Part shown: in pieces, positions 12,768 to 25,352 of the stretch
How positions within the stretch are numbered: position 1 is the first letter of the stretch
Layout: every line of letters starts with the position of its first letter
Assembly: GCA_019843655.1 (NCBI GenBank)
Contig: JACDQD010000001.1
Span: forward strand, 48,920,794-48,984,793
DNA length: 64,000 nucleotides
Source: Lethocerus indicus
Taxonomy: Eukaryota; Arthropoda; Insecta; Hemiptera; Belostomatidae
Direction of reading: 5' to 3'
The notes under the pieces: model-generated
The model's database searches: none
Told to the model about the DNA's origin: nothing
Seen by the model: only the letters and a program-made list of their open reading frames with translations
Made by a program: the position numbers and the translations under genes

Positions 12768-15434
12768 GGGGACGATGAGGGCTCAATTTTGATTTTCCTA
12801 TCGTTTATACGAGATATTTTGTGGTAGGCTTAAAGGAAAAACTTTAGATTTCGACTGTCCTTCTTTTACTTAGGCGATGTGTTTTGTCCGAATATCGTAA
12901 ATTCGGTAACTTTGAGAACGAACGAGGTGGCGGTTCTTTTTAAGTTATTTTAAAATTAAAATGGCTTACCATAGTCGCCATGGGGATTAAATGTGAAATT
13001 AAATAGTTTGGACCGAAACCGATGTTGAGGATACGGACGAATCGTAGCATAAACGTAATCACGATGGCAGTTTGGGTAACTTCGTGAAGCCGCGGCGAAT
13101 CGAACTTAGGGCTAATTTGAGAAAAACGTCCAGAAGAGCGAACGTATAAAACGCGAGGAGTCGGCAGATCGGTTTCGGAAAATGTCCAACTTGGCAGTCA
13201 GTCGATTCGCAAGTTGGTCTCCTTCGTTCGGGTCAGATCGAAACTTTAAAAGCCATTACTTATTTATACCCGCCTCGACCGCCGTTCTGCAATCGTTTCT
13301 GCGCCCTTTTTTCTGTTCTTTCGGTCCAGCGGAACAATTTTGCGCTGGGAAAATATTGACCGCCGGCGGGCGTCTCACTCGTGCCGGCCATTTCTTTCAA
13401 TTATATGCAGCACCGAGAAGGCGAGAGGTCTAAGGAACAACGCTTTTTGCGGGATCGCGTTTAATTTCTATTGAAAACCGCCGGAGTTGACGCGTCGATT
13501 GATACCGCCAGAACCTATCGTCGGACGGCACCTGAACATTTTTTTTGTTGAAACACGTCTAATAATATTTGAGGAGGGAAATAATTTAATAACGGTTTTT
13601 CATACAGATTCTTACCTTTGGCTATCTTCTTCTCTCTTAATCAGTCAAACAGCACTTCATGCCTGAAAATAATAATTTGCTTATTTCAAAGCTCCTCCTT
13701 AATGTAAGATTAAAAAATACACGCTTTAGATAGGTGTTAATGGACAAAAAAAGGAAGAAAACGTAACGAAAACTGCTAATAATAATAAACTTAATGTCAT
13801 ACGAAATTTCAATATCGGAAAAAAGATCTTAATTAACTACTTTAAGCAACTGGGTCAATGAATTAACAGGCTAGTGTTAAAAGCATTTGTAAAAGCACAT
13901 GTATATGTTGAAAAAGTAATGTTTTAAAGTGAAGAAACGTCGTCTATTCGAGTCATAACTTCTGAGATAAGTTCAAATTACGAAATTGTTATATTTTAAA
14001 AAATTACGACCGAAATACCTAACAAAGTACTTTATCTCCATTGATTCGGAGGGCCCTAACGGCTTATGTGTTACAGGTAAATCCCAGGAATCTATAATAT
14101 CCGATGCTTTCTATGAAGTGGCCTTAATTACGTTTACACTTATTATATTACAAGTCAATGAATAAGGTCGATATTTAACGTCCAGTCGGGGGTATTTTAA
14201 TCGAGTCGGTCATCCTGTATGTGAAAGCGATGACAGCCATTGTTGGTGCCTTCTATGCTTTTAAGACCCCGTCTGTGCGGGCCCTTTCACGGGTCCGAAA
14301 ATGTGAGTCTTCGCCATGTCCCTAATAAATGATCGACTCGGCCAAATCGGACCTATCATTGTTATCTTATCAATTCTATCGGGGTTGAACAGGTCGAAAT
14401 TTTACAATCCAAGTAAAATCCTCGGCGGCCGATCGAATCTTTCTTTTCATATAGAAGTGGGCGTCACTAAGGCGGTTATTTCAAATATTTTTTTCCTCCA
14501 GTCGTTATTTGTAAAGCGGGGCACTGTTTTTGGCCTCGTTACGCGCGCTATTTATTGTATAAATAATATATGGCCTCTCAATTTTACGGGGGAAATTGGG
14601 AGTAATTTGGCGGCCGAGCGTTAACTCCGAGCGCAGATAATTGCTCCCCCCTATTCGAATATTCCGTACCATATTCGCCGGTCTTTTTTCACGGCGCAAT
14701 CGTCTTTACTCGTTACTGGTAGTAGGCCAGTAGGCGTCTCGATTGTGCGGATTCGCAACGATTCTATCACCAATTAAATTCCTTTTTAAGGTGGTTAGTT
14801 TCTTTTATCCATTTTTAGGTCGAAATGAAACTGGTCCTTTCGGATTCCGAACGAGCAATTAGAATAATAATTCATAGATTTTTTTTACCTGAAGATTCGA
14901 GACATTTCCTTTTTATCGGAAACGTTAAGGAAAAATAATCAATATAGTGAATCAAAATAATAAAAGAATGTCGGCCTTATAACCGTATTTCGTTCCGAAT
15001 TTATTTTCGTATTTCATTTTTCAATTCGGTCGTTCCCCGAACAGAGGATCCGGTAACAGCGGGACAACGCGGGCCGAGTACGATGGAGAAAAATTTTTTT
15101 TTAATAAAGTCGAGCGGTCGGATACCGGCGCGAAGCTGCGAGTACCCTAACGAAGTAGGTAATGATTAAAAGGGAGCGGCGTCCAAACACCGATCAGACC
15201 GCTAATCAACTACCCCTCCGCCTTCTAATCAACGCCTCCCATTCACCCTCCTCCAGCCAGACCAATTAGAATATCGCTCTCACTCCCTCCCTCCCTCCGC
15301 CCCTCACTCCATCGAGTACGACTCATCTAGGATAATGTACGCCACTGTCAGCCATATCTGAGCTCGAGCCACAGTACAGGTGCCCAACTACTTAGCTACG
15401 CTACAAAAAATAAGTAAACAGTTAGATTCAATGG

Positions 15435-15536
15435 ATGAAACGTAAAGAAACAACACATTGCTCGCGTCTTCGCTTATGTAAATTACTTATTAATTTACTC
15501 GGGGCATTGATTGTTCAGCCAGTAATGTTGTTCATG
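15435..15536 (+). CDS. Candidate first coding exon with hydrophobic leader
   Basis: Thirty-four codons from ATG to a donor ATG|GTGAGC, phase 0. The peptide is basic for about 16 residues and then hydrophobic (KLLINLLGALIVQPVMLFM), resembling a signal anchor. A CT-rich, promoter-like stretch (15,200-15,320) lies upstream. No downstream exon was recognised, and an overlapping upstream ATG at 15431 gives only four codons. Weak support; it may be chance. Confidence 0.18.
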
Positions 15537-15910
15537 GTGAGCGGCCGAAATCGGTCAGGAAAAAACCATACCGGCGAGCGGAGAAAGATCGCGAGAACTA
15601 CTATCATGTTCCTGTTAAGTTAGTGAGAGTGCTGCTAAAGTACAAAAGGAACCCCAGGTTCCTGGAGTTCACCTTTTATGCCAATATCGGCGATAAGTCG
15701 GTGGGTGATCAAAGAGGGCATTAACTGTCTCCCGGGACACCTGGATTTAGCATCTACCTCTGGCTATTGTACTCTAATCTATAAAGGGATGATGAAATTA
15801 AAGAGAAGAAGTGAGTCTTGGACGACACGCTGGTTACTTAGCTAACGGTCGGGTACCGAAGCATATTTCTGTGTTGTCATTCAGTAATTAAACCCTCCTT
15901 CGATAAATTT

Positions 15911-15911
<1 letters not shown>

Positions 15912-15961
<50 letters not shown>
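15912..15961. repeat. (TA)n microsatellite
   Basis: About 25 TA units; a shorter TA run lies at 16,494-16,509. Confidence 0.95.
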
Positions 15962-15963
<2 letters not shown>

Positions 15964-17317
15964 TTTATATATTTAATTATTAAAATTTATCCGTTTACAA
16001 AATATCATTGCCTTTTACGGCTACATTTACAAGGAGGAAGCGTTAAGAGTGTTCATGGAGAGGGACAATCGCGTGAGTTTCGCCAAAAGGAAAGTCGGGT
16101 TATTGAGTGTGAGGGGTGAAGGTGGGCGTTAATGGGGGCTCATTACCTATTTATATGAGGCTTTACAGTTTCAAAACGCCCGCAGGGAGCTAGAGCAAGC
16201 AAACCCGGTTGCCAGGCCCGAGATTACCGGTGCCCAAATTTTACCCGGGATTTACACGAATTAAGCTTCTTTCTCCAGGCATTTTTTACACTCAAGAGCC
16301 AAGTTCCGGATCGGGATCGATTCTTTATTCTCAAAAATGTCTAAACACAAGCTGGGCCTCTGTAAAGGTCACCGGGTAATCCCTATATTGCCGTCCCTTC
16401 ACGGATAAGGGTAGATAGAGCGAGAGTGTTGCGATGGTTTAAACTTAACCATCCGTGTAATAAAGAAACCGAGCCACCTTACGAAATATTTCGGTATATA
16501 TATATATATCAGAATGTTGATAAGCAACAGGTAAGTCTCACTTAGTAGCGTTTATAGCAGCGGGTTATGTTAATGGGGCGCTTGGGGGGGTTTAAAGCTT
16601 TTACTCTAAGGTCAGGAGACTTAACAATAAGTTTTGACCGATTATGAGAGAAGGGAAAGCCTTCCTCCTTCGACGCATCGCTTTTACCTACAAAAACCCC
16701 TTGGCCAATATCTTCGTACACGGTACAACAGAGGGCAGAGACAAACGTGAATCATTGAGGCCAGCCCGAGGTTAAAATATAATTCGTCCGAATCAAAAAC
16801 GATAACGGCTATAAATAAAAACTCGAATAGTCGGTGTAGAACTGTTCTATCGGATGAGTAAAACAAGACTCGAGACGCCCGAATAGACAAGTATCTTTAT
16901 AGGTTTACTTAAGTGTAAGCGCGAGTGTATTCTTAACGCAGCTCCAATCCCCAAAAGGGCCTAAATCTCATTGGGACAAAAAAAACTGGCGTAAGGGATT
17001 TTATTTTTAAAAGGAATAAAGCGGATAAAGTACAAAAAGAAAAATTAATCTGGAACTACAAAGTAATAACTTTCTACTTTATGTAATAATAGGGGCAGGA
17101 AGCGGGGCGCACGCAATTTATTTCGCTACATTCAGTTTCACGGTTTTCTCGGCATAAAGGGAGCCCGTTTACACATAGACCACACCGAGAACTATACCAA
17201 TTTTCCTAATTAGTTCATAATTAATTCCCGATTGAGAGCCCTTCCCGGCAAATATACGGTCGCCTGGGACATGTTCATTTGTTACCGCGGTATTCCATCG
17301 CGTTATTATTTTTATTT

Positions 17318-17321
<4 letters not shown>

Positions 17322-17367
<46 letters not shown>
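17322..17367. repeat. (TA)n microsatellite
   Basis: About 22 TA units, 320 bp from a second array at 17,685. Confidence 0.95.
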
Positions 17368-17368
<1 letters not shown>

Positions 17369-17684
17369 GAACAAATACAATGAAACGATAAATAATAAGC
17401 GACAGCAATGGTGCCTAATAACAATAAATAACAGCAATACGAAAAAAGCAATAGCCCAAAACATAAAACATAAGAAGAAAAATGTCTTAGGAACAATACA
17501 AAACATCCCACCGTACTAGTACGACGTCCCGTACACGCGAACATAGAACGAAATGATAAAAGCCGACCGACTATGAAAGATAGCGCAGACTTAAAAAGAT
17601 GAAAAAGTACAAATAAGAAAAATGATAAATAAAGAAAAATAAAAGAACGGGAACAAAAACAGGAAAATATACGAAAAAGCAAAT

Positions 17685-17698
17685 ACATATATATATAC

Positions 17699-17752
<54 letters not shown>
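17685..17752. repeat. (TA)n microsatellite with TACATA interruptions
   Basis: Imperfect 5' part with three C interruptions, then an uninterrupted TA run. Confidence 0.95.
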
Positions 17753-17753
<1 letters not shown>

Positions 17754-18534
17754 ACGGAGATTCGACGTTAGCCGATCGGCAGAGAGGGAGTTTGGAGGAA
17801 ATATTATTAGGGAAGAAGGGCGGTAATAAGTGCTCGGCGGCGTGCCGTCTCCGAGTGAGAGCGAGACCGGCAGTATCGACTTTCGGAGATTAAAGGCCCC
17901 CCCTAAAAGGTTTCCACCCAGTTTAATTTGGCCCTTTCGTTTTGAGTTTCGCTCCGGTCCGGAAGGAACAGGCCGACCTAGGAGGCCGACAATCGGACCG
18001 CCCCATTCTATTTATCGCTCTCGCGCGCTTTACGCCCAGAAAGAATTCAGTAGGCGCCGATAGCGATTACGACGGACGTAATAAATAAATTTGCAGTTTC
18101 TCGCCGGGATCAGGCGTTAGACGATAGGGGTAGGCAGACCTCTCGCCGGCCGTCTCGTTTACGAAAACTGTAATCGGGCGCTTTCGGTAGGTAAAGTGGA
18201 AGGAGGAGTGGCGGGAGCCGGGACACTGCCCGAACCGAACAAATAGAGTCGGCCCGCCCCACCACAACCACCGCCCCTATATCCCAGTTTTGTCTACAGA
18301 AAACAAACAGGGGCGATCCCCTAAATCCCGAGCAAAAATACCGCCCGCATCCGGCGCCAATAATTTTTCCGACCGAGCGTTCGTTTAGGCCGCCAGTTTT
18401 TTCCGGGCGCGGCCGCGGTTTCGGGCCCGTCCCGAACGGGACGCGAAGCCCGCGGTAAAAGAATAGACAATAAACGAAATGAGCGTGCCCGACTGCAAAC
18501 TCTCCTCTTTTTATATCCCCCACTTTATGGAACT

Positions 18535-18960
18535 ATTACATTAATAACGATTAACGCCGGGAATGGAAGAAAACATCGAAGAAAATTTAAAAGATTTAAT
18601 ATAACCTAATCAAATACTTTCTAATATTAAGCGAGTCCGTTAAAAATTGGAATATCGGTAGGTTGGAATATCTTCCGATTCGATAACGGACACTTAAATC
18701 CGGTACGCGGTAGCTTAAATATTGAACGGACGTCCGCGGAGTAATTTTTTCTGAATAAATACCGAGAACGGCACCGAATTGACAAATTTTTATCGCTGGC
18801 AAGTCTTAAAAGAATATTTTTGTTCTAAAAAATCATCGATTGGAGGTTGAGCGAAGCGGACATCGTAGGAGCCACTCCTAATTGTCTGTCGGCAGACCGG
18901 CCTTTTTTTTTTTCAAGTCGTGCGGCATTATTGAAATGACCGTAGTCGCGTGTTCGGTAT
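18535..18960 (-). repeat. Dispersed repeat family B, copy 2 (inverted)
   Basis: Reverse-strand copy aligning with 50,580-51,060 over about 450 bp. Landmarks on the plus strand are TAATAACGATTAACGCC, TATCTTCCGATTCGATAACGG, GACGTCCGCGGAGTAATTTTT and, further on, GCGGCATTATTGAAATGACCG. These two are the longest members of the family in the window. Confidence 0.7.
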
Positions 18961-21484
18961 CGTTGGGAAAAAATCCTTTCACTTTGTCCCAAAAGAAGTT
19001 TCGCTTCGAAAATATATAAAAAAAATCCGGCCCGATAAGACGGCGTATAAGAAGGCGGATCGCGATTTTTTTTCTGCCCTCGACGCTCGAGAAACGCGCC
19101 AACGGCGTAAATACCGATGTGTGTTCTAACGACGGTATACGACCGGTCGTATACTGTTACCAGTGCCCTGAGTGTATAGTGCACTAAAACACATACGCGG
19201 AAATGGAAAAAACGACAAGGAATTTAGACTTACCGTAGAAAAATGAAAAAAGAACCAACGAATACGCACTACCCGGAACAAACGATAGTACGATTGTTCG
19301 GAATCACAAAAAAATTATGAACTCGCCGGAATGAACGAACGCGGATAAATAGAAGAAGCGGGTATACGTCCAAATAAATGCGGTACAACTGAAATGCGAT
19401 ATTAGGTTACTACCCAGAACGCCTTCGGAATAACACGGTTGGATTCTAACATAAGACATATCGGTCAAAAAAACCGACAATGTTATCATCGATTTAAGTA
19501 AAAGGTAATGCGCAGATCGGTAGTGCGATCGTCGAAGACGGATATTGTTATTTTTAAACGACGTCGGGGTTCGGTCGGTTCTATGGTAACGGGGTAATAA
19601 ACGATGTAGCGGGTCCGGGTGGCGAGGGGCGAAACGATTGGGCGCCGATATTTATCTCGATAAATAAATAGAGGCGTAAATTAGGCACGCTCTTAATGTC
19701 GTCGGACGGAAGAAACCGAAACGATTATGGGCCCTAGCCCTATATCGCCGCCGCCCCCAAACAACCCCCGGAAAAACCTCATATTTCAGACACCCCCACC
19801 CCCTCCACCACCACCACCAAAAACCCTACCATCTTCTATATATACCATTCCGACGCCAGGGCACCTTCTACCGACAAATATTAACGCGCATTACACGACC
19901 CTAATTAACCCAGCGACACGCCACTTTAAAATACGCCTACTGGGGAGAATAATTAAATAAATAGATAATAAAATCCTCGGGCGTAATTCACCTCTCTCTT
20001 CTAATTACCGTCTAATTAGTTTGGGAGTTTTGAATATCGCTCCCGATTGGCCCTAGAAAATAGGGATTGAATTTCGACTTAATTTAAGCCACTCTCGCGC
20101 GTTATATAAGAACGTCCCCGGTATCTTAATTAGTACGGGCTTTAAATGAACTTACGATAACTTCCGTTACATCTTCGGACGCCTAAGCGACAGAACACTA
20201 ACTGCCTAGCGTAACACCGAATCGGCAAGTGGGGACGGAAGATCCCGCGAACGATGTCAATTTTTTTTAAATTTCAATTACTATTTACGATAGTTTCTCT
20301 TATAGAGAGGTAAACAAACGTTCCCGACGCCTCCTTAAATTTAGCGACAACGTACCGTTAATTGAGCGAAATCCAAATGTAAATTTATAACCGGATTGGC
20401 CCTCGGGTTCGGAGAGTTCGTGCGTTACGGTCCGACATTCGACGAATTTAAACCTCTTCGTAAGCGTCGATATGTTTGACGGGCATAGCGCGAATAGGTG
20501 CAAATATAATCGCCTCCGAAATTCCTCTCGCCTCCCGGAATCGGAATCCGGAAATGAGTGAGGATAGAATGCGGAAAACAAACGTAATTTTTTTTACCTA
20601 ATCTAATTTAACCCTTATCTCCTATCAGAAACGACCGCAATCCTTTGATACCCAAAATCGGGGTACACAAATTCGGTACGGAACCGAATTCGGATTGAAG
20701 GATCTCTCCTCCAAGCGGAGGACCTCTCTCCCGCCACCGCCCTTTCCACAATTAAACCACTAATAAAATTAACCGAAAACCTTTTACCGGTCGCCCCTAC
20801 CGACCTCGGGTATGATGATTATTTTGCACAATCAATTCGTCCTGATATGGAACTACGACGGGACGAGAGGAAAGACGGGAATGAAATTTGGGAAACCGCG
20901 ATCGGAAACGTGCCGGGGAGCGTCGAGGGCGGCCGGAAGGACTTTCGGTCGGAATCCCCGGAGGTGAGCACTCGGTCGATCTCCACTGGGTTATAAAATT
21001 GTATACTTCGGGACCGTTTTTCTCAATTCGAGTAGTAACTGGACTAGTGGCGTTATCCGGGCTGGGTTGAACTGTAGGATGAAGCGACTTAAAAAGGAAA
21101 GAGAAGGGGGTAAAAAAAGGGCTAATGGTAACGGTATCTGGAGGGACCGCCCGGCAGGCGTGCTTCGCCGCGACGTCGCCCACCGCTCCGATAAACAAAC
21201 CCCACTACATCAGAAATAAACTACAGGACAAAGTAATTCACCTTACCCAATCGACCCAATCCACTTCCTGCCTCCTCCGTCTTCCTTTTATTTTTTCTAA
21301 TTAAAACGGGCTTCCGTATATAATTCCCTCGTTGAATGGACGAAAGTCGTCTCGAGTGGTAAAAAATAAATGCAAACTGTCCTTTTGTAATTTCTCTACT
21401 GAAATTCGAAATGCGTCATTTTTTGTGATCTTGCAGTACACAAATACAACAGATTTTAGTCCCAAATTACACACTCCACTATTT

Positions 21485-21655
21485 TTTAACATCCCGAACG
21501 CCATTTAGCGACGCCCGAAAAGGAAGTGCCCCGCCTAACTTCTGAGGACCGAGGGAATAAAGAAAATTTTAAAAAAGATGGAAACCTGGTTGGGTTTCTC
21601 CTCCGTTGTTCTCTACTCGTTAATAGCGCTACTCGAACATTTGTCGCAATAAGGC
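21485..21655 (+). repeat. Dispersed repeat family E, copy 2
   Basis: ACATCCCGAACG, AAAAAAGATGGAAACCTGGT, GGGTTTCTCCTCCGTTG and CTCGTTAATAGCGCTACTCG align in order with copy 1 at 8.96 kb, in the same orientation. Confidence 0.6.
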
Positions 21656-22263
21656 GGTTATAAAAAAAAACCTTTAAAGCAATGTCCCCGACACTTTCAA
21701 AATTAACTCTATCTAGCCGGGCACATTATTATTCTATATATTTATAACTTATTCGGAATTCTATCCTAGAGCACCGATCTCGCGTATTAATTTATAAATT
21801 TAATTAAATTTTAACTCCGAATACCGATCGAACAGGAGGCCTTTTCCTTTTCTTTTTTTTCAGAATAGGAACCGACGACCGGCGTTCTCAGCAACGACTA
21901 GCCCACGCTTCGAATTCGCACTTATGCTCGGTGTTAACGTTTTCGGGGAAACGGAAATCGATTTATCGGGAACGGTAAAGGAGAAAAACCACATATCCGG
22001 GGAAAAGGGCAACACTGACAATCCCCGAGGGACGATCAATCGCAATTCAGAGTACCATTTAACTAACGGGCCGGAACGAAACTGTTCGAATGACACGGGA
22101 GGAGGTTTGAAGAAAACGTGAGCAGAAAGCCCGCTCCGAAATGCTAAACATGGTTTATCCCCAAGTTTGCCCATGAATATGTCGAATGTTACAAGGGGAC
22201 GTGGGACCGAGGATGAAATGGCGCCGACCTTCCTCGATATTCCTCCGGAAGATAGTGTTTAAT

Positions 22264-22296
22264 ACACACACACACACACACACAGACAGACACCCC

Positions 22297-22362
<66 letters not shown>

Positions 22363-22378
22363 CATACATATATATGTA
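22264..22378. repeat. Compound (CA)n-(TA)n microsatellite
   Basis: CA arrays on either side of CAGACAGACACCCCAA, then TA with ATAC units. Confidence 0.95.
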
Positions 22379-23819
22379 TGGAAATAAACTACTTTATGTA
22401 TTTTGCTATAACTTTCCTACCGGCGGCTATTAAGAAGGGCGCGCGTATTTTGAGAAAGAGGTAAACAGGCGTAAAAATACAAACAAGGGTGGAATCCGCA
22501 AAGATTGATATTCTTGTCGGCCTCGATATCGTCCTCTATTTGATGTAATGAATGTTGGTGGATCGTCCGCCCTTAGCCCTAAAGGATAATAACGCGACTC
22601 TAACTAAACACTAAAACGGCACTTAATTTAAGCGCGGGAGATCTATTTCGGTGCACGCAATTTCGGTTACCGAGTAATGAGCCTGGGGAGATAGTGTATT
22701 GCAAATTGTTGGAGTCTTTTAACCTGGCGTTATTAAGCGAACACTTACCTTTCAATTAGCGGTCCGTTGTTGAAAACCGCGAGTTAAGACACGAGCGAAC
22801 TTCCTTAATATTCTCGCCTTTAATTTGTCGTTTCAAAGCGTCACTCACTTATTTGCAAATAGCGGCGGGAAATGAAAACCGCCACACATTAATAAATGAA
22901 ATATATAGAACGGAATATTTATAATCGCCAGGGAACATTACACAATCGAGTAAACCGTCGTTAATAATTCGTCCCGCGTTATATTTATTAGGTTAGGACA
23001 ACGAATATAAGTCGTAGATTTTATATACCACAATCGAGGCTTCCCCTTTCCCGTTGTAATTTCGTTTCGTGCGGTAACGCTGCCTAGAATCCTTCGAGTT
23101 TATATAACGATAAAACGCTAGTTACCCAAGGCACATCCGAAAATATATCAAACGCGATGCAATGATTCCCGCGATACCTTCGCCCTCCTTTTACTTTCTT
23201 ACAATACGCAATCGAAAAATAAACCCAATACCGACTGACGATATTCCGAGTAGCCGTCCGCGAAACCGTCGTTTTTATTCTTCGATGTAAGTTTATAGAC
23301 ATTTATCGTTTTATCTCGTCCGATAAATACATTTTATAGGCGGGTTATTAATATTGTCGGAGTTGAAGAAGTTAAAGAGGACCGTTAGGAATGCTATGTC
23401 GGCGGTGACCGAAATCGAACTATCTTCGATTTCGGAAGGGGCTTAATTTAATTAACCGACGAGTACACTGCATATTTTCTGCACGCGCGTTACCTTCAGA
23501 AACGCCGATTACGATACGTTCCAATACGAAAATAATTACGCGTATAAACGGAACTATACTAGTAACGCTAACCCCAAAATCCGAGTTGCATTCGGTATTA
23601 GATATATCGTATTTATTATATATATCGAGTGAGAGATAAGGACAACCGAGAGGTAAATTAACCGACGCCTTCCATTATCTCGTCGCTCCTACCACCCTCC
23701 AGGCCCAGGATAGATATATATATATACTACGCGGCTTCACCCCGACGATCCGTTACGCAGTAGACCGTATTAAATGATTTTACGATCGAATTAATTAAAA
23801 CACATCCTCGTCTTCTGTA

Positions 23820-23945
23820 GGAAAATTACAAAAACCGATCGCCTTTCCTTACCGCTCTTGCCGACTTTCATCCGTTTAACGGGGGAAAATTGTCGAGTAT
23901 ACCTATCTCTATGTTATATCTCACATAAGAAACGTCAGTAATAGC
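23820..23945 (+). repeat. Dispersed repeat family C, copy 2 (shorter)
   Basis: AAAATTACAAAAACCG, GCCGACTTTCATCCGTTTAAC, ATACCTATCTCTATG and CATAAGAAACGTC are in family order; the central T-rich block is deleted. Confidence 0.6.
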
Positions 23946-24741
23946 TGTCAGTTTCAAGTCCCGGGGGCTAATACAAAAGCGAGAGATGCGGGCGGTGCGT
24001 CGACGCCCTTTTATTTTAGTCTGCGAAAAAAAATGTTTAAAGAGGCGCGGCGGCGGCTCCCTCAGTAGACGATCCGTGGATAAAGTTGGGGCCTTTAAAA
24101 GTTGGCCGCTAAGTGGAAAGTGCGACTGCCCTCCGAAACACCTGGCCCCTCTCGCTCCCTTCCCTAATAGCCTAGAGCCCCCTCGGCCTTTCTATCCCGG
24201 CCTGCAAACTATTTACAAACTTATATTTCTTCATTTGACATCCGCCGAGACGTCCGACGCCGGTCCAATCCGCAGAGACCGATCGAAAGTGTTTCCAAGT
24301 TCCGAAATACGTGGAAATCGATTGAATTCCGATCGAAAAACAGGATATTCTTCCTTAAATCCTCGCTTCACTCGCTCCCGAACGCAAATATTTTGTCAAA
24401 TATATCTGTTATGTGTCCACCTCCTCCTACGATACAACTTTCCCTCGGCGGGTTAAACGCCACTGGCCCAGAGGTCCACCTACCATGAGTCCACCTTAGT
24501 ACATTCCCATCGTGATTTGAGGAGGGCGGTGGGTGACAGTTTCTGTTTTCGTTCATAGTATACTAAACAATGTACTAAATTTAAAAAAGGTATGTTCGCC
24601 TTTTTTCTAAATTACCATATTTTTTAGGAATTTTACTCGAATAATAAAACAACTCGATATAATAAATGCCCGAATTTTGACCTTCACTTGTTTAAACTAA
24701 GCTGTCTAGCTATCAGAGGAGTAGTATCACTACGTGAAATC

Positions 24742-24742
24742 A

Positions 24743-24779
<37 letters not shown>
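24742..24779. repeat. (TA)n microsatellite left of the mariner element
   Basis: Ends exactly where the left terminal inverted repeat begins; probably one array split by the insertion. Confidence 0.9.
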
Positions 24780-24780
<1 letters not shown>

Positions 24781-25304
24781 AGAGGGGTCCAAAAAATGTA
24801 TCCACTGTTTAACAGTCCATAACTTGCAAACTAATTGACGGAGTTGTCTCATTTTTGGTGAAAGTGTAGCTTAAAGTCCAACTTAAAGATATCACTGTAG
24901 GTGTTAGAAATGGTCACCATTAACATCCACACAGAAACGATGCCGCCGAACTGGACCACCAACTACTGACAGCAACGTGTTCAGTTGGATATTTGCACAT
25001 CAATGTACGATGGATTCTCGAAGTTCATCCAATGTGCGTGGCTTGTGTCGATAAACGACGTCCTTCAGTGTTCCCCACAGGTAAAAGTCCAGAGGAGTTA
25101 AGTCTGGGGAGCGTGGTGGATACTCTACAGCACCTCTACGGCCTATCCATCTTTCTGGTAGATTTTCGTCGAAATAAGCCCATACAACGCTTGTATGGCG
25201 ATTGCCCGAACTACAAACTCTAACACTACCAAAAATGAGACAACCCCATCAATTAGTTTGCAAGTTATGGACTTTTAAACAATTGATACATTTTTTTGGA
25301 CCCC

Positions 25305-25308
<4 letters not shown>
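24780..25308 (-). mobile_element. Decayed Tc1/mariner-type element with about 80-bp terminal inverted repeats
   Basis: Both ends read CAGAGGGGTCC inward, with terminal inverted repeats matching over about 80 bp with a handful of differences. The element is flanked by TA on each side and sits in a (TA)n tract. The minus strand keeps the C-terminal third of a DDE transposase: 25,210-25,000 reads YFDENLPERWIGRRGAVEY, then PPRSPDLTPLDFYLWG with the third catalytic Asp, followed by a stop; a frame-shifted C-terminal tail follows to about 24,907. At 529 bp it lacks the N-terminal DNA-binding part and the first two Asp residues, so it is non-autonomous. Confidence 0.92.

Positions 25309-25349
<41 letters not shown>
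25309..25349. repeat. (TA)n microsatellite right of the mariner element
   Basis: Begins immediately after the right terminal inverted repeat. Confidence 0.9.

Positions 25350-25352
<3 letters not shown>

Larger units (their letters stand above)
9377..15434. other. Gene-free DNA
   Basis: It contains one compound microsatellite and the double hairpin at 12.47 kb. From about 13,550 to 14,050 is an AT-rich, CpG-poor patch with nothing recognisable. A TATAAAA at 13,146 stands about 35 bp before an 83-codon open frame that has no recognisable features. Confidence 0.5.
15537..24741. other. Gene-free DNA with several microsatellites
   Basis: It holds (TA)n and (CA)n arrays, repeat copies B, C and E, and GC-rich stretches (17.8-18.5 kb, 24.0-24.2 kb). 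An inverted AGGAACC/GGTTCCT lies at 15,646. No protein family recognised in any frame. Confidence 0.5.

Noticed and set aside
13146..13433. TATAAAA box ahead of an 83-codon open frame
   Set aside because: The peptide has no recognisable features, no splice donor and no conserved motif; a TATA box alone is frequent in such DNA.
22186..22464. Thr-His and Cys-Val repeat frames
   Set aside because: They come from the (CA)n array.
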